From positions 16,300,622 to 16,364,621 of the forward strand of contig OX465107.1 in the NCBI GenBank assembly GCA_949987565.1: a stretch of DNA of 64,000 nucleotides, written 5' to 3'. The translations under genes were made by a program, and so were the position numbers. How positions within the stretch are numbered: position 1 is the first letter of the stretch; each line of letters starts with the position of its first letter. Below are positions 23,671 to 36,335 of the stretch, one piece after another. The notes below the pieces were generated by a model that searched no databases, was not told the origin of the DNA, and saw only the letters and a list, made by a program, of their open reading frames with translations. This stretch comes from Luidia sarsii. Lineage: Eukaryota > Echinodermata > Asteroidea > Paxillosida > Luidiidae.

Positions 23671-26151
23671 GTGACATTCTCTCTAAACAAAGTGAAAGAA
23701 GTATGAACATGTGATCACCACAAAGTGACTTTCCCTCCTCCACTAACCAATGGTTTATGTTTTGCTCATCATATCATACTCCCTCCTTGTCCTATTTGCT
23801 TTGGCCTCTCCCAGATCACTTCACTGGGTTGACCTTCTGACCCTACAAGATGACCCCAGTGACCTGTAGCAGAATCATTGAATTTCCTGAAAACCCACTT
23901 CCAACTTCCAGTATTAGAATCTATAGCCTTTTCAAAGACTCATACAAATACCATGTCAATGATGAAATAAAAAATGTCCTTCAAATTGAGCTTTTTTATG
24001 GACACAAGTTTGTCATAAGCCTAACCATGGCCTAACTGACATGAACGGTGTCAATTTCTTCCCCTTTTTTCTCTATGGTAATTGCATTTTTTTAGTTGGG
24101 GGTTGTGAGTAGAGTTGTTTACAATGGGTCTTTTTTCTTAACAGCGGCAAAGATTCCATCACAGACTCAAGCTGGGCAAATGATACCAGCAGAGTGCGTT
24201 GGGGGCTTACGCACTGGCCAGGAATGTGGTTGTTTTCATTTCTTCAACTTGCTTGACACTGACAGAGGGAGACTCACTCACAGCCAAAACCTCAGCCCAA
24301 AATCCAGGCCTGTCTAGATGAGAGCAGGGCCAACTGTCCCCTTTAGGAGCCTGACCTAAGACTGACCCCTTAAGTGCCCCTCTGTCCCCCCCCCTTTAAA
24401 AAAAAGAAGCAATGTATGTTTTTTTTAGGGCAGTGTAATCTGGCTAAAAGACCTTAAATGGCAGTAATGAGGTCTACACAGTGCCATCACCCCCTTCTAG
24501 TTAAGTAAACTCATATTGAGCCCCCAGGGCATTCACAATGAAGGAAAGTCAGGACAGTAGGCCTAGTTTGCCATTATATCATCTCTTTATTGAGGTGTTT
24601 TTTTTGGCGGGTTCTCAAAAGAGCCTTGATTCCACTCAAAACTATACTCTGATGTACATGAAAAACTCTTTTCTGCGTCATTATGTGGTTCTGACTCTGA
24701 GAAGAACCCTTGATTCTTCTCAAAACTGAAGTGAATCCCATTTCTCCGTGTGTGGTTCTTCAAACGTTCTCCTCAGAACCACACAAACTCACAAAAGCGA
24801 TACCTTGTATACAGCGTTGTTGCTGTTGCCGCAAACTATTATTGACTTCAACCCATGATGCTGTCTAGCATGCAGTGCTGTACCACAAGCCTTCCAGCTA
24901 AATTGAGTCATGTCCCCATTCTCAGTCTGGCTTGGCTGTGCCACTGCCATGACCCAATTCTAAGTGACCATGCACTGGGTCTCATCAGAGAGTCTCACCA
25001 CGACACCTCAAGATGGGACTGACAGCAGTTCACAGAACAGATGGCTGATTATTCTTTCATAAATCCCTTGTCTTTGAGCGAGTGCTTTAATAATAGACTG
25101 TGCAGTGGGGTATCCCACAATTTCACAATCCCAAAACGGGTTTTCACAATCACATTCAAGATGTCTGATATTGATAGGAAGTGTCAAGAGAGCCATGTTA
25201 GTCGAACTGATGAACAATATCAATTAATACAAACTTCATTGTTTGTTTGAGTGAGCTATACATGTACTTTACACGTCCTATTTAGTAGAGCCAAAATCTG
25301 CATCAGCATCACACACTATTATTACTCCAGGCAGAATTTCAATGCATCATTAATTATTATGGCTGCATTTATATGTACATGTACATGTATGTCATGTATA
25401 CACTTGAATATAAAATGCACCTGATATAAAATGCTAATTCTCTGAAGAAAAAATGGTATGTTCTTCTCAGAGGCCTATGATTATGAATGACAGGTCTTTT
25501 CAACTGAGGAAAATACCCCACCAGCTTTGGGAAAACAAAATTCCTTCTTCTATTCCACGGGCAGTCATGTCAAAACACTTTATGGGCTTGCTGTTCTATC
25601 CCCTCCAGTTTAAAAAAAAGGGGGGGGGGGTGTAGGCCTAACCTTGCCAATTATGATCAGAGCGGCTTATTACCTGGAAAGCGAGACTCACAGGGAACTG
25701 TCCATCATACCTAGCCAACCATAAATAATTCCTTCATAAAAAAAACCTAAGCCCAAGCTCCTCCAACCCCCACATCCCCCTTCGTCCTTCCCTCCCTCCC
25801 TCCCTGATTCAGATCCTTTGCCAAGATTAGGTCAGCGGCCCACAAAAAGCTGTCACAAATTGTTGGGGGATTAGAAACAAACATTATTCATGATCATCGA
25901 GCAGGGAAACAGCATTCATTACTGTTTCCTTGCTCTATGTTCGGATCAATCCTGGAAACTCATTGTCTGGGGAGGGAGGGAGGGAGGGAGGGAGAGGGAG
26001 TCTGCATCAGCTTTGTTGTATACAGGGCAACTTCTGATAACCATCACTGAGTTATCCTGGCAGGACAAACAGGGATTAAACTAACATTCATCTTATATCT
26101 TTGTGCTGCTGAACTCCCTAACTGCCATGTTCTGAAAGATGCAATAATTTA
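23671..26151. other. Intergenic DNA
   Basis: Unique sequence with a small imperfect hairpin near 24750-24785 (gtggttct pairing with agaaccacac), a cluster of acatgtacatgt words near 25372-25390, a G run at 25620-25630 and a (GGGA)n run near 25971-25996. No coding exon is recognisable. Confidence 0.55.
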
Positions 26152-26345
26152 TAGCCTTTTCACACTGCATAGCTACCGTTATTTCCTGGGAATTCACTTT
26201 CCCAGGAAATCATCAGGGAATTGTATCTCATGAACAATTGACACTGCACCCATTTTATCCCAGGTGGGGTACCACAGATTGGGTACCAGCGTAACGTACG
26301 TTAGCCCAGCAATTTGGGGCATTGTGGAATAATGTAGGCCTACAT
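26152..26345. repeat. Possible diverged relative of the 19771 element
   Basis: Begins agccttttcacac, matching 12 of 13 bases at the end of the 290-bp element. A hairpin follows (tttcctgggaa pairing with ttcccaggaaa, near 26190-26220). No matching right end was found, so the boundary is a guess. Confidence 0.3.
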
Positions 26346-26410
26346 AAATGTATGCCATTAATGTAGACCTGAATTCTTAGAAATGACTTATCGGTTTTCA
26401 ATTTTCGTTA

Positions 26411-26546
26411 GAATTCACTCTCAAATAATCGCAGCATTTAAATAATCGCAGCAATTCCAAAAAAGGGTACAAGCTTGACTCTGATATTGATTGCAATTTG
26501 AATCGTGATGATTAGCGAGATCATGATTATTTGTGAGAGTGCATTC
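26411..26546. mobile_element. Short palindromic MITE
   Basis: The left end gaattcactctcaaataatc is mirrored at the right by gattatttgtgagagtgcattc-type sequence (26525-26546). The interior has gcaatttgaatcgtgat words like those of the 4618-5357 family. About 136 bp with no coding capacity. Confidence 0.6.
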
Positions 26547-26938
26547 ACCCCCCCCCCCCAAGAAAAACCAACAACCCCAACAACAACAACAAAAGGAATT
26601 GCAATTGTCAACTCAAACTGAATCACCCTTTTTTCTGCTATTGTGAATGTACCTATGTTGGGATGGGGTCATCAGGCAGAAGCCAGTAACCATTAACTCT
26701 GTAACATCTCCTTGGATCACACCAACATGTTCATCCAGATGAAAACAAACAACTAATTAGGAAACCCAATGAAAACAAAAAACCTTTTTAGGAAACCCAA
26801 TGAAACAAACAACTAATTGGGAGACCCTCACTATTGCAAGAACCACGGAAACCCTATTTGCAAGTCATTCTTCTTTTGTTTCACTTAGCGGGGAGGGGGC
26901 GGCGGTCTTTTGGCATTGAGCAAATTCGTACATTCACT

Positions 26939-27215
26939 AGGGCCATTCCCACTGTGCAAATAATCTCGATTTGAATCGCGATTTCTTTGCTAGCATCCCC
27001 ACACAGGACAAAAAAATAAGCGACACAAAAAAAGAGCCAATTGTGGTTAGCAGTTGTGGTCAAGCGGTGGGTGTGTCCTTGAGGGTGGCCCATGCACGGA
27101 GGCATATTTCAAGCGCAGCACTTCCTGTCACTGTCAGTCAGAGCATGAGCAGTGCATTGTGGGATAAAAAAACTGGTGCGATTCAGCGGACCATTCCCAT
27201 ACGGGGAAGGGGTGG
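26939..27215. mobile_element. Shortened copy of the atcgcgatt element
   Basis: Starts agggccattcccactg, then aatctcgatttgaatcgcga, matching the reverse complement of the right end of 4618-5357. Further matches to that copy are the cacaggacaaaaaa region, ggttagc, and gcattgtgggataaaaaaac (27156-27175). It carries internal deletions and is inverted relative to the first copy. Confidence 0.7.
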
Positions 27216-29947
27216 GGTGGCAGGGGGGACTTTTTGACGCTAAGAAAATTTGTGCGTTGATAGAAGGCAGCATGAAGAAATTGGCCTGCAGGCAGTCGAC
27301 ATTCAGTCAGCTGTTAAACATGGATTTAAGATAATCTATACATGGACTTACCAAGGGGAGGCGGGTGAGAGACACTACGGTGATCGCGGTGCAGAGGCAG
27401 GAAAGATGGGCTGGACATCGCTGTCAGGACTAGCCACTGACGCTCAACCAATATGGAGTCCTCTGCTAATTGCACAGAGTGCTTTTTTTGTCTTTGGGAT
27501 TTCTGCAGTGAACGCTGAAGAAAATGAATGACAGGTTTTCCATTATAATTATTTATTTATTTATTCAAGAACATTCAAGGTGAGAATGGTCATACCGGCA
27601 GTGTATATCATGGAAATTCAAGATGGGAGATAAATTGTTGAATAAATACCAAACAAGGAGAAAAGTGTATCAGAGATGTGATAAGGCAGGATGAGATGCG
27701 GAAGAGATAGGGGCAAGGACTTGGGATGAAGGGGAACAGACATTCTAAAAAATTGTTTACAAATCTATTTTTGCCTTGATTTGTCCATCCTTCAGCAAGC
27801 ATATCAAGTCAAAACAAGAAAAGCAGATGTAATACACAATAGGACAATAGGGACATTCATTTGGCCAAGTGTGGCTGAAACATCTTTTGCCATTAGCTAG
27901 ATAATCTACATAAAATGCCAATAGTGGCACCTCCGGCACTTTGTTTATGGACTTTTTGCATGAAGACGGAGGAAAAGAAGGAGAAGCAGGAAAATAAAAC
28001 TCAGAACAAAGAGTAAGGTGTTTTTTTTTCGCTACCCTTCAATTCATGGTGGAAAAGCCAAATAGGGTTGCAGGTCCAGTTGTTGTTGGTTTTCCTGATG
28101 AGCTAATCTGCTGAATTTACAGGTTTTTACAGGTGAAAATGTATGACCTAAAAAATTTTGTCATTTCATTTTCTTTATAAAGACAAAGTTGCAAGACTGT
28201 CCACCTGTAGATGAGCCTGAGCAAACAAAACTATGTACAATCCTGTATTTCCCTGGTAACATGTGGCATAAAAAAAACCACAAAAACAATCTATGTTTCT
28301 TAGAATTGAAAAAATCCTCTATTTCTAATGAAGCTATCACTTATCAGGAAATCTTAGGAGCAAAGATGCTTTGAACGTTTACCAAGAGAAACAACCCAAG
28401 ACAACCCAAGAGAAACCACACAACCAATCAAGAGGTTTGAGATGAAGATCATTTACAATCTCCTTCATAGAAAAATGCAATTGCTCCATCAACCAAGCAA
28501 CCCCTGTATCGGTCTATGTCACTGGTTGTCATGGCAACCTATCCTAAGATTCTGCCCAGAGATAAACGCACACACACACGCGGGCAGTGCTTGTTTCGTC
28601 TCCCACAGAAGACGAGAAAATTCCCCGGCGGGGGTATTCAGATACTTTTTCGTTGTGTCTTTGTCCTCGCTGATATTGTCCTTGGACATTATGTAATTTC
28701 CGAGCCGTTACCTGGCGACCAAGTGACATCACAGGGCTTTGTGCCAACCTCCATAGAAACGGCTGAAACTCCCTGCAAAAAATGAGGAAAAAAGAAAGAC
28801 AGATAATTATGAATAATTAGAAATGGAGGGGAAAAGGAGGAAGAAATCTCAAGGACAAAAACCTTGTGCATAATATTCAAGCATTTGTGAATCACTGTTC
28901 ATTCAAGGTTTATTAAAGGGCGAGATACATTAATGCAATTGAATACATCATACATCATAAAAACAAATCATTTATTGGTCCTGAAGAACTAAAAGGAACA
29001 TTTCAAGCACTATTTCAATTATGCCATGAAGTCTTAGTTCATTGTCTGGGCATTATTTAACAGCTGGTCCTAGGACATATACCATTTGCTCATATATGAT
29101 TTTTGTTCATGGGGGGAAAGAGGTCCATGCATGTGCGTTGGGTATCCGAACCAAGAACTGGACAGTTTTTTTAGCAAAAGTAGTAGTCCACCATGCTTGA
29201 GGTTTACCACAGCCTGGTTCTTCCATTAGCAGTGTAGGTTCTAACAGTGCTGTCTCTGCGCTCCTCCTGTGCCAAGCTATCTGCTGCCAGGCCTTGGCCA
29301 TAAATGTCAATTAAGCTACACTTGGTTGAATCTAGCCTACAAACCTACAACGCTGCCTTTTCTCTTTTCTTTTTCGTTCCGCGAGACATATTGAGGCCTT
29401 TCCAGCAAGTCATGCACAGGCAAAAAAAAACAAAAAAAAAAAACCTGAAAATCTTTCATCCCTCCTGCTATCTTCTAGGCCAATGGATCCTGTCTTCCCA
29501 TGCCTATTGATTGATGGGAGCTATCGGCACATTTACTGCCACATTTTGCAATTTTATTCCCCACATTTAGGTCCCTCCACACCAAGGGCAATCCTTCGGG
29601 GTGGACAGGCTGCAAAAACACTCTGATTTCTTCAACCCCACAATTCAGTCTTCTCCCCTCAAGGCAAAAGAAACGCAACAATTTTCTTCCCCATCGTTTT
29701 CTTATCTTCTACTCTTTTTTTCTTCAAGAAGCCTTCTTTACTCTTCCTGGCATTATTTCTCTCCCCACCCCCTTCTCTTCCACTCTACGGAGAATGTCAG
29801 TTGCCAATTACTGATGCAGAAAATCGATTTGATGCATTCTCGGCGGAGAATAATTCCTCAAAAGAGATACAGAAGAAATCAAATTTCACAGATCTCGTCC
29901 GAGTCACACAAAAAGATTTTAAAACTGCTCACGGACAAGAACTGACT
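27216..29947. other. Intergenic DNA
   Basis: Unique AT-rich DNA with (TTTA)n near 27551-27566 and (CA)n near 28570. No gene or RNA is recognisable. Confidence 0.55.
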
Positions 29948-30263
29948 GGAATATGCACATTTTAAAGAAATTCCCCAACCAGCTTTTCATCCATCGGTGT
30001 TTGGGAATTTCAGAATGGTTCAAAACAGTCCTAAATTACAATTCCAGCAGGGGTTTTACCAAAGGTACTGTGTAGTTCTCAAAGGTAATTCTTCCTCAGT
30101 AAAATGCATTCTCTGAGTGGAATATGCATAGGCCTATAATTATAAGAATTTCCTGAGCTAGTTATTCTTTCCTTTGTGTCTTGGAATTTCAAAATATTTA
30201 AGACAGCCTTCAATTTCAATTCCAGCAGTTGATTCACCAAAGGTATTCTGCAAAATTTCAAAC
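29948..30263. repeat. Diverged tandem duplication, unit about 171 bp
   Basis: Copies at 29948-30084 and 30119-30263 share ggaatatgca, ttggaatttca, caattccagcag and caccaaaggta-type blocks in the same order. The copies have diverged considerably. Confidence 0.8.
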
Positions 30264-31160
30264 TAAGTCAACATGCCTTTCATGTTGGCTTTCCAAATGT
30301 CAGGACTTATTTCAAGTTGCTTAATTCATAATTTGAAGTACTCACATCATGATGTCCATGCATGCCATTACCATAAAATGAATTTATAAGGAATAATCAC
30401 TTGTACCTGGAGAAAGAAACTTTGCTGTGTAAATCTAGATTTACTGCACAATTTTGAGATACCAGACGGTACTACATTGGTGAGGTTACACAAGGACAAT
30501 TGTTCCTCAATAGGCACAGGGATTACTACAAGAATGTGATACAACCAGCCATCATCACTCAAATTGGACAGCTGGAAAAAGGTACTTCAAGACTATTGGC
30601 TAATTTCAAGGCATGGCAAACACTGAGACCTGAAAGTTTAGCCAGCATTCATGAATAAGGAACTGCAGGGCATAAACAAGACAGGATATGAAGAAAATGC
30701 ACATTTCAAATCATTATGTTTGTCAAGAAAAGTGGCCTAAAAAGGGCAGTCTTGTATTTGGGTCACACAATATCAAGTCTGAGTCCATGAGTCTCTCATG
30801 TCCATGTGCAAGTCATTCAGGTCAAGTCCACCTCAGAAGTCACCTTTAAATTCAATACAGTTATTGGAAACAGGTATCCTAAATTTTTCTCTTGGAAACC
30901 ATATACTAGATATAGGCCCACAAACACAATAGGCCTATTTCAAATACAAAATTTCAGTGAAAAACATTTGATCAATGATCTATGGACCCCAAATACCCTG
31001 AAACAAGTCTGTAAAAAGTTGCTACCTGTCGATTGTTTGGCCACTGGTTTTGATTTGAAAACTTGAAAGCTTCAAAACTCGACCAAAAATGCCTGAACCT
31101 GCATTCTTAAGATTGTCTTGCCTCCTAACTCAACTTTCAATGTCAAATATTAGGAGGGGC

Positions 31161-31200
31161 TGGCATTTTTATCCTAGCAGGACCTTTCTCAAAGGCAGAA
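31161..31200 (-). repeat. Foldback-core fragment
   Basis: atcctagcaggacctttctc followed by aaaggcagaa, one arm of the family hairpin without the outer end. Confidence 0.8.
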
Positions 31201-32233
31201 TTACAGGGACAAAACAAATAGGAAGGGGAAAGTAGCAGGGACATGGATGACAGACAGAGGACAAAGAGGATAACTGGTAGGGTGAGATCAAAGGGAAGGG
31301 CACGGGTTTGGGTAGGAATTAGATAGTGGAAGGGGGAAACATCAAAGGGAAAGGGTGAAAGAGAGAAGTGGTGGAGTGAACACAAAAGAGGGATTATTGG
31401 TAAACATGCAAGGTGTTAATCATTCCCTTCATGGATGTTGAGGCCAAGTGGTTGAATTGTCCAAACGGACAGCATCACTAAGATGACCAAGTGACTCTAC
31501 TTAGTTACAATGGATAAATCACCGTATAAGTAATTAGGTCATGTTATGATTTTTGAGTACTTGCTCATCTACCAATTGGTGGTAAGTGATGATGAGTTTG
31601 ACATAACCCACCACTGGTCTAAGACATATCTGTGACTGTGGATGTGCCATAGTTTTAGTTATCTTGATGCCCCATCTGCCCTGCCCACGGTTTGAGAGAA
31701 ACAGGCCAGGTGATGACAGGGGAGTTGCAGACCTTTCCCAGGCCACGCCAGGGCATGGCACCAGGAGGTATGGCCAGACTGCAGCCATGAACATCAAGCT
31801 AGATTGATGATAGGTCTTTTATTGACGCAGGGAGGAAAGACACATGTAGACATATTTATAGCACCACTCTCAGGCCAACAAAGCAGGGAAGGTCAGTGTT
31901 GGAAGAAGGGTTGAGGGGAGGGGAGGGGGGGGTGAGCTGAAATGAATAATGTTACTTCAGAGTGAAGATTTGTTTCCTGGGCAAATGCCCATCAATCATG
32001 AAGTTGTGGGGAATGGTTGGGGACTGTAGATCTGTGCAGAGAGTGGACGGAGTGAAGCCAGCACAACCTATGCATTGATGAACAGCCTACATGGCCTAGA
32101 CATAATGTTTTAAGCTGAAACAAAAGCATTGAATGATATATGCCCTGATGTTCCAAGACCCTTCTCAGTTGCAAAACCATACACTTTCCTGCTTGAAAAA
32201 GTTGCTTTATTTGTTGTTACTGTCACAAAAAGT

Positions 32234-32274
32234 ATGGAGGAATAAATAAGAAGAGTGTCTTCTTATTCCTCCAT
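32234..32274. repeat. Compact hairpin, atggaggaa type
   Basis: atggaggaataa at the left and ttattcctccat at the right. The stem continues inward as aagaaga paired with tcttctt around a gtg loop, with a 4-base insertion in the left arm. The shorter hairpin ggaggaagttccttcctcc near 57073-57091 resembles it. Confidence 0.6.
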
Positions 32275-33209
32275 GCAAAAAGACACTTCCTAGAAGAGAG
32301 AGATTGTTGGTTTTTAACAATAAATCAATATAGACCAAGAAGCTTGAGGGCATTTTTCGTAATAAAATAACAATTTTTCATCTGTTTATGTGGAAAACAA
32401 ACTGGCGGAAACTTAGCCTGTGAAATCCTCTACAGCCGGGTCAAAGGGCATATTTTTGCCTTTAGCCTCTTTCACTACTATCAAAGTTAGGAACTTTTTA
32501 TATTATTCTTAATTTTAAAAAAAATCATAGGAAGATTTTTTAATCCTGTATTTTTGTTAATATGCAAATTGTTCAAAAAGTAATTTAGGAATATTAGTTT
32601 AGGAATATTACTCAACACTTTTCATTCCTCCATTTTGAAAAGGAACAGAAGAGAAACTGGATGCTTTATTTAAAAAAAATGCATGCTTTGTTCACGATTG
32701 TTGCAAAATTCCGAGTCCGTTCTGCTAAACGGACACAGCAAGTCATCTATGCAGTATGAACTATCTTGAAAGCAGTCAAATCCGGACGCCGTGTTTGATT
32801 CAGCTTGCTCAAGACGCGAGCTGGCTCTGATAAATCCATGGCCCACCAGCCTGTGCACATATGAATGGATTACAGCACTCATGGATTTCTGTGCCCCGGG
32901 TGAACAGACCTTGGAGCATTAACCCGAAACTTCAGCCCCAACCCCCCCTCCTCATTTCAAAAATTCCTTCAATAAAAATCTCTTCCTCCCTTACAGAAAT
33001 GGTAGACCCCTACATGCTACAAGGGGCTATCTTTTATGAGTTCCCAAGCTCAGATGCACCTGCACATTCAGTGACCTCCAGTGACCTCATTAATTTCAGC
33101 TTTCAGGCTGGCTTCCTCCTCTTCCTCTCCCCTTCCTCCTCCTCCTCCTCAATCCTCCATCCTCAATGCCAGTTTCAATATCACTCTCAATTGGTAAATG
33201 GAAGGAATC

Positions 33210-34060
33210 AGAATGGATGGATGCAGAGGAGGGGTGGATGGGAGATTCTTGGTGGGCTGGGTTAGGGTGAGAGGGAAGAGGGAGAATGAATGTGATTTGG
33301 ATGGATGGATAGAAGGATGAGGAATAGGGCTGGGTTGAGTGGGAGTTTAGGGGGGGGGCAAAATTAAGGGGTGCTGTTTGAGAAATGTGATTAGAATGGA
33401 TGGATGTAGAGGAGGGGTTGGTGGGAGTTTCTTGGTGGACTGGGTTAGGGTGAGAGGGAAGAGGGTGAATGAATGTGATTTGGATGGATGGATAGAAGGA
33501 TGGGGAATAGGGCTGGGTGGAGTGTGAGTTTGGGGGCAGTTGGAAAGGCTAGAGGTGATAAGAATGGATGATGCAGAGGAGAGGTGGGCAGGGGGTTCTT
33601 GGTGGACTGGGTTAGGGTGAGAGGGAGGAGGGTGAATGAATGTGATTTTGATGGATGGATAGAAGGATGAGGAATAGGGCTGGGTGGAGTGGGAGTTTGG
33701 GGGCAGTATGGGTACAGTTGGAGAGATGTGATTCAAATGGATGGATGTATACAGGAGGGGTGGGTGGGGGGATCTTGGTGGGCCGGGTTAGGGTGAGAGG
33801 GAAGAGGGTGAATGAATGTGATTTGGATGGATGGATAGAAGGATGAGGAAGAGGGCTGGGTGGAGTAGGAGTTTGGGGGCAGTATGGGTACAGTTGGAGA
33901 GATGTGATTAGAATGGATGGATGTAGAGGAAGGGTGGGAAGGAGTTTCTGGCTGGGCTAGGTTAGGGCGTTAGGGTGAGAGGGAGGAGGGTGAATAAATG
34001 TGATTAGGATGGATGGGTAGAAGGATGAGGGATTGGGTTCACCAGGTTTTGGGTGGATTG
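33210..34060. repeat. Minisatellite, five units of about 175 bp
   Basis: Units begin near 33210, 33393, 33561, 33734 and 33910 (spacings 183, 168, 173, 176). Each opens with aatggatggatg, runs through ggtgggctgggttagggtga and gaatgaatgtgatttggatg, and ends in a gggctgggtggagt and gtttgggggcag section. The last unit is partial and mutated. Long open frames here are produced by the repeat. Confidence 0.95.
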
Positions 34061-35782
34061 GGCGTGAATGTAAAACCGACCAGAATTCGGTTTTTTGGGT
34101 GCTTGTCGACCGAAGACCCACTTTGGGATCGGGGGAGGGAGAGTGCCCGTGTTAACAAAGGCGATGTTGCGCATGCAGCACGCGCTTGCCCCAGAATCGC
34201 TGGATAGTCGAAAGCTGTCCAACAATGGGGTCGGTCAAGCATGCAGTCAAGCGAAGGGCACATTAGTGCTTTTGTTTGTTCTTTTGGCTGCACACCTCCG
34301 CTGGGTGTGCATCGTGTAAAAACTCCAACCCACCCTCCACATGACACTGGGCGCGGCTCACGGTTGACGCTCGGTTGTTTTATGAACCCGCACGGGACCA
34401 TCTGTTTACTGTACATGTACCGGTCTGGCAAGGCTCAATGGATGGGTTGCACGGAAGGGACTGGATTCAGTTGCCATCTTGGCTATGGGACCATACGGGA
34501 CGGGTTGTCACAGCACATGAGCATGCAAAGCAAGTCAGAGTGGAGGAGGAGGATGTGAGGGAGGTCAAGGTGAGTGGATGGAACAGCATCCAAGAGTCAG
34601 TATGCACTGACAGAGAAGATGTAATGAATTCTATCATAGTGGGGCAAACACTTTTCACACACATTAAATTGTAAGATGTCAGCACCAGTTAATAATACAG
34701 AACCAGCCCAAATGCTTGGGGAACTTGACACTCCCCCCCACACACAATTTCAAATGTTATCAAGACATGTAAAGATAGTTGTGTCAGGAATGCCTTCCTC
34801 CATGGTCTGGCTGATGAATACTAACAACTTATGAAAATCACTCAAAGACTCACCAGTTTGAAAGAGTGCATGAGCTTTCTTAGCAACAACTCCATCATAT
34901 GCAAGTAGTTGTTGCCACGCACTCTTGCATACTGGTTAGCATTTAGGTGCTGTACTTAAGTTATTACCCCTCATGTACAAGTCGTGTCTTCATTGTACAT
35001 GTTATATTGCATGCATGTTCGCTACTGATGAAGCCACGAACATGTACACGCTCTTCCCAACTGGTTAGCGGTTAAGTGCTGTACTCAAGTTGAATGTCAT
35101 CGAGTGTCCAAGTCCGAGTCATGAGAGACACATTCCTTGCTCTTCTCATCCTGTCTTTCCCACAACATCATAGGCATGATGCTGCCTTTCTTGTTCCTTC
35201 CTTCCTGAGTCCTTTATCAATAATGAAATACAACAGCACAGGGTTCTACAGCACTGGTGAGATCTGAGGGAGATATAGGGGTCTATTCGGGCATGCTCAT
35301 TCTGTCAGGCTACAGTGCACTGTCTCGCCAATTTTATCATGCTGGAACGGCTCAGACCCGTCAGCTGTCTTGATTCTTAGGCCTACTGTGTTTTCAACAG
35401 TGAGTCAAAATGTAACTTCTACAATGTGGGGTGATTACAGCAACAAGAATGTATGATTCACATTGGAATGAGGCACACAGTGATGAATCGGAGAATAAAA
35501 GAAATTTCAGATCGAGAAATTCCGCTTGGCATCGGTAATCTACCGAGGGGAGTTTTCAATTTTCAATGTTCCACAACTACAACCAGTTTCTGAGGCTCCC
35601 CGAAGCTGAGGAGAGGGGGAGCCGATAAATTTAGCCAAGCAGCCCAGAACTCGATCCCCTGGCCCGTCCTTGTCAAGTTCTCCAGCCAGTCAAATTTGTC
35701 AGAGGGATAGCATGTGAGCAATGCAGAGGGAGTGTCGGTCCCTTGCTGATCAGTCATATCAACATCTGACAGGATATCCCAG
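34061..35782. other. Intergenic DNA with two tRNA-like fragments
   Basis: ctggttagcggttaagtgct at 35061-35080 and its relative at 34932-34951 resemble a tRNA A-box arm and are both followed by gtac(t)caagtt. No tRNA fold or B box completes them, so they are probably SINE remnants. The rest is unique DNA with no exon recognised. Confidence 0.5.
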
Positions 35783-36218
35783 GGAGAGGGAGAGACAGTG
35801 ACAGAGACAGAGAAAGACAGAGAGCAAGGCAGATAGGGGATAGGAGCAGAAAGAGAGAGGGAGAGAGAGGAAGACAAAGAGAGACAGAGAGGGTAAGAGA
35901 GAGACAGAGAGAGCAAGAGAAAGATTGAGACAGATACAGAGACAAAGAGAGACTGAGAGGGGCAAAAATAACTGGAGAGAAAGAGAGACACTGAGAGAGA
36001 CAGAGAGATACAGAGAGAGACAGAGAGAGACAGATAGAGACAGAGAGACTGAGAGAGGTAAGAGAAAGGATGAGAAAGAGGGAGAGGGAGAGAGAGGAGA
36101 GAGAGGGAGAGAGAGGAGAGAGAGCCGGGAGAGATCTAGAGGGAGAGAGAGAAAGGTGGAGAGATTAGGGCAGAGAGAGGAGGGAGACAGGGTGACAGAG
36201 CCAGAGAGGGACTGAGAG

Positions 36219-36256
<38 letters not shown>

Positions 36257-36335
36257 AGAGAGGAAAAAAGAGGGACTGAGAGCCAGAGAGACAGAGACAG
36301 GGAGAGAAGAAGAAAAGAGGGACAGAGGGACTGAG
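35783..36335. repeat. GA-rich tract with (GACA)n words
   Basis: About 550 bp of nearly pure purine on the plus strand, with agacagag and agagagag words and a pure (GA)n block near 36220-36250. Leu/Ser-rich and Arg/Glu-rich frames in it are artefacts. Confidence 0.95.

Larger units (their letters stand above)
30264..33209. other. Intergenic DNA
   Basis: Unique AT-rich DNA apart from a foldback-core fragment at 31161-31200 and a hairpin at 32234-32274. No coding exon is supported. Confidence 0.55.

Noticed and set aside
33210..34060. CRISPR-like array
   Set aside because: The 175-bp units are contiguous and whole units repeat without short repeats and unique spacers; the DNA is animal.
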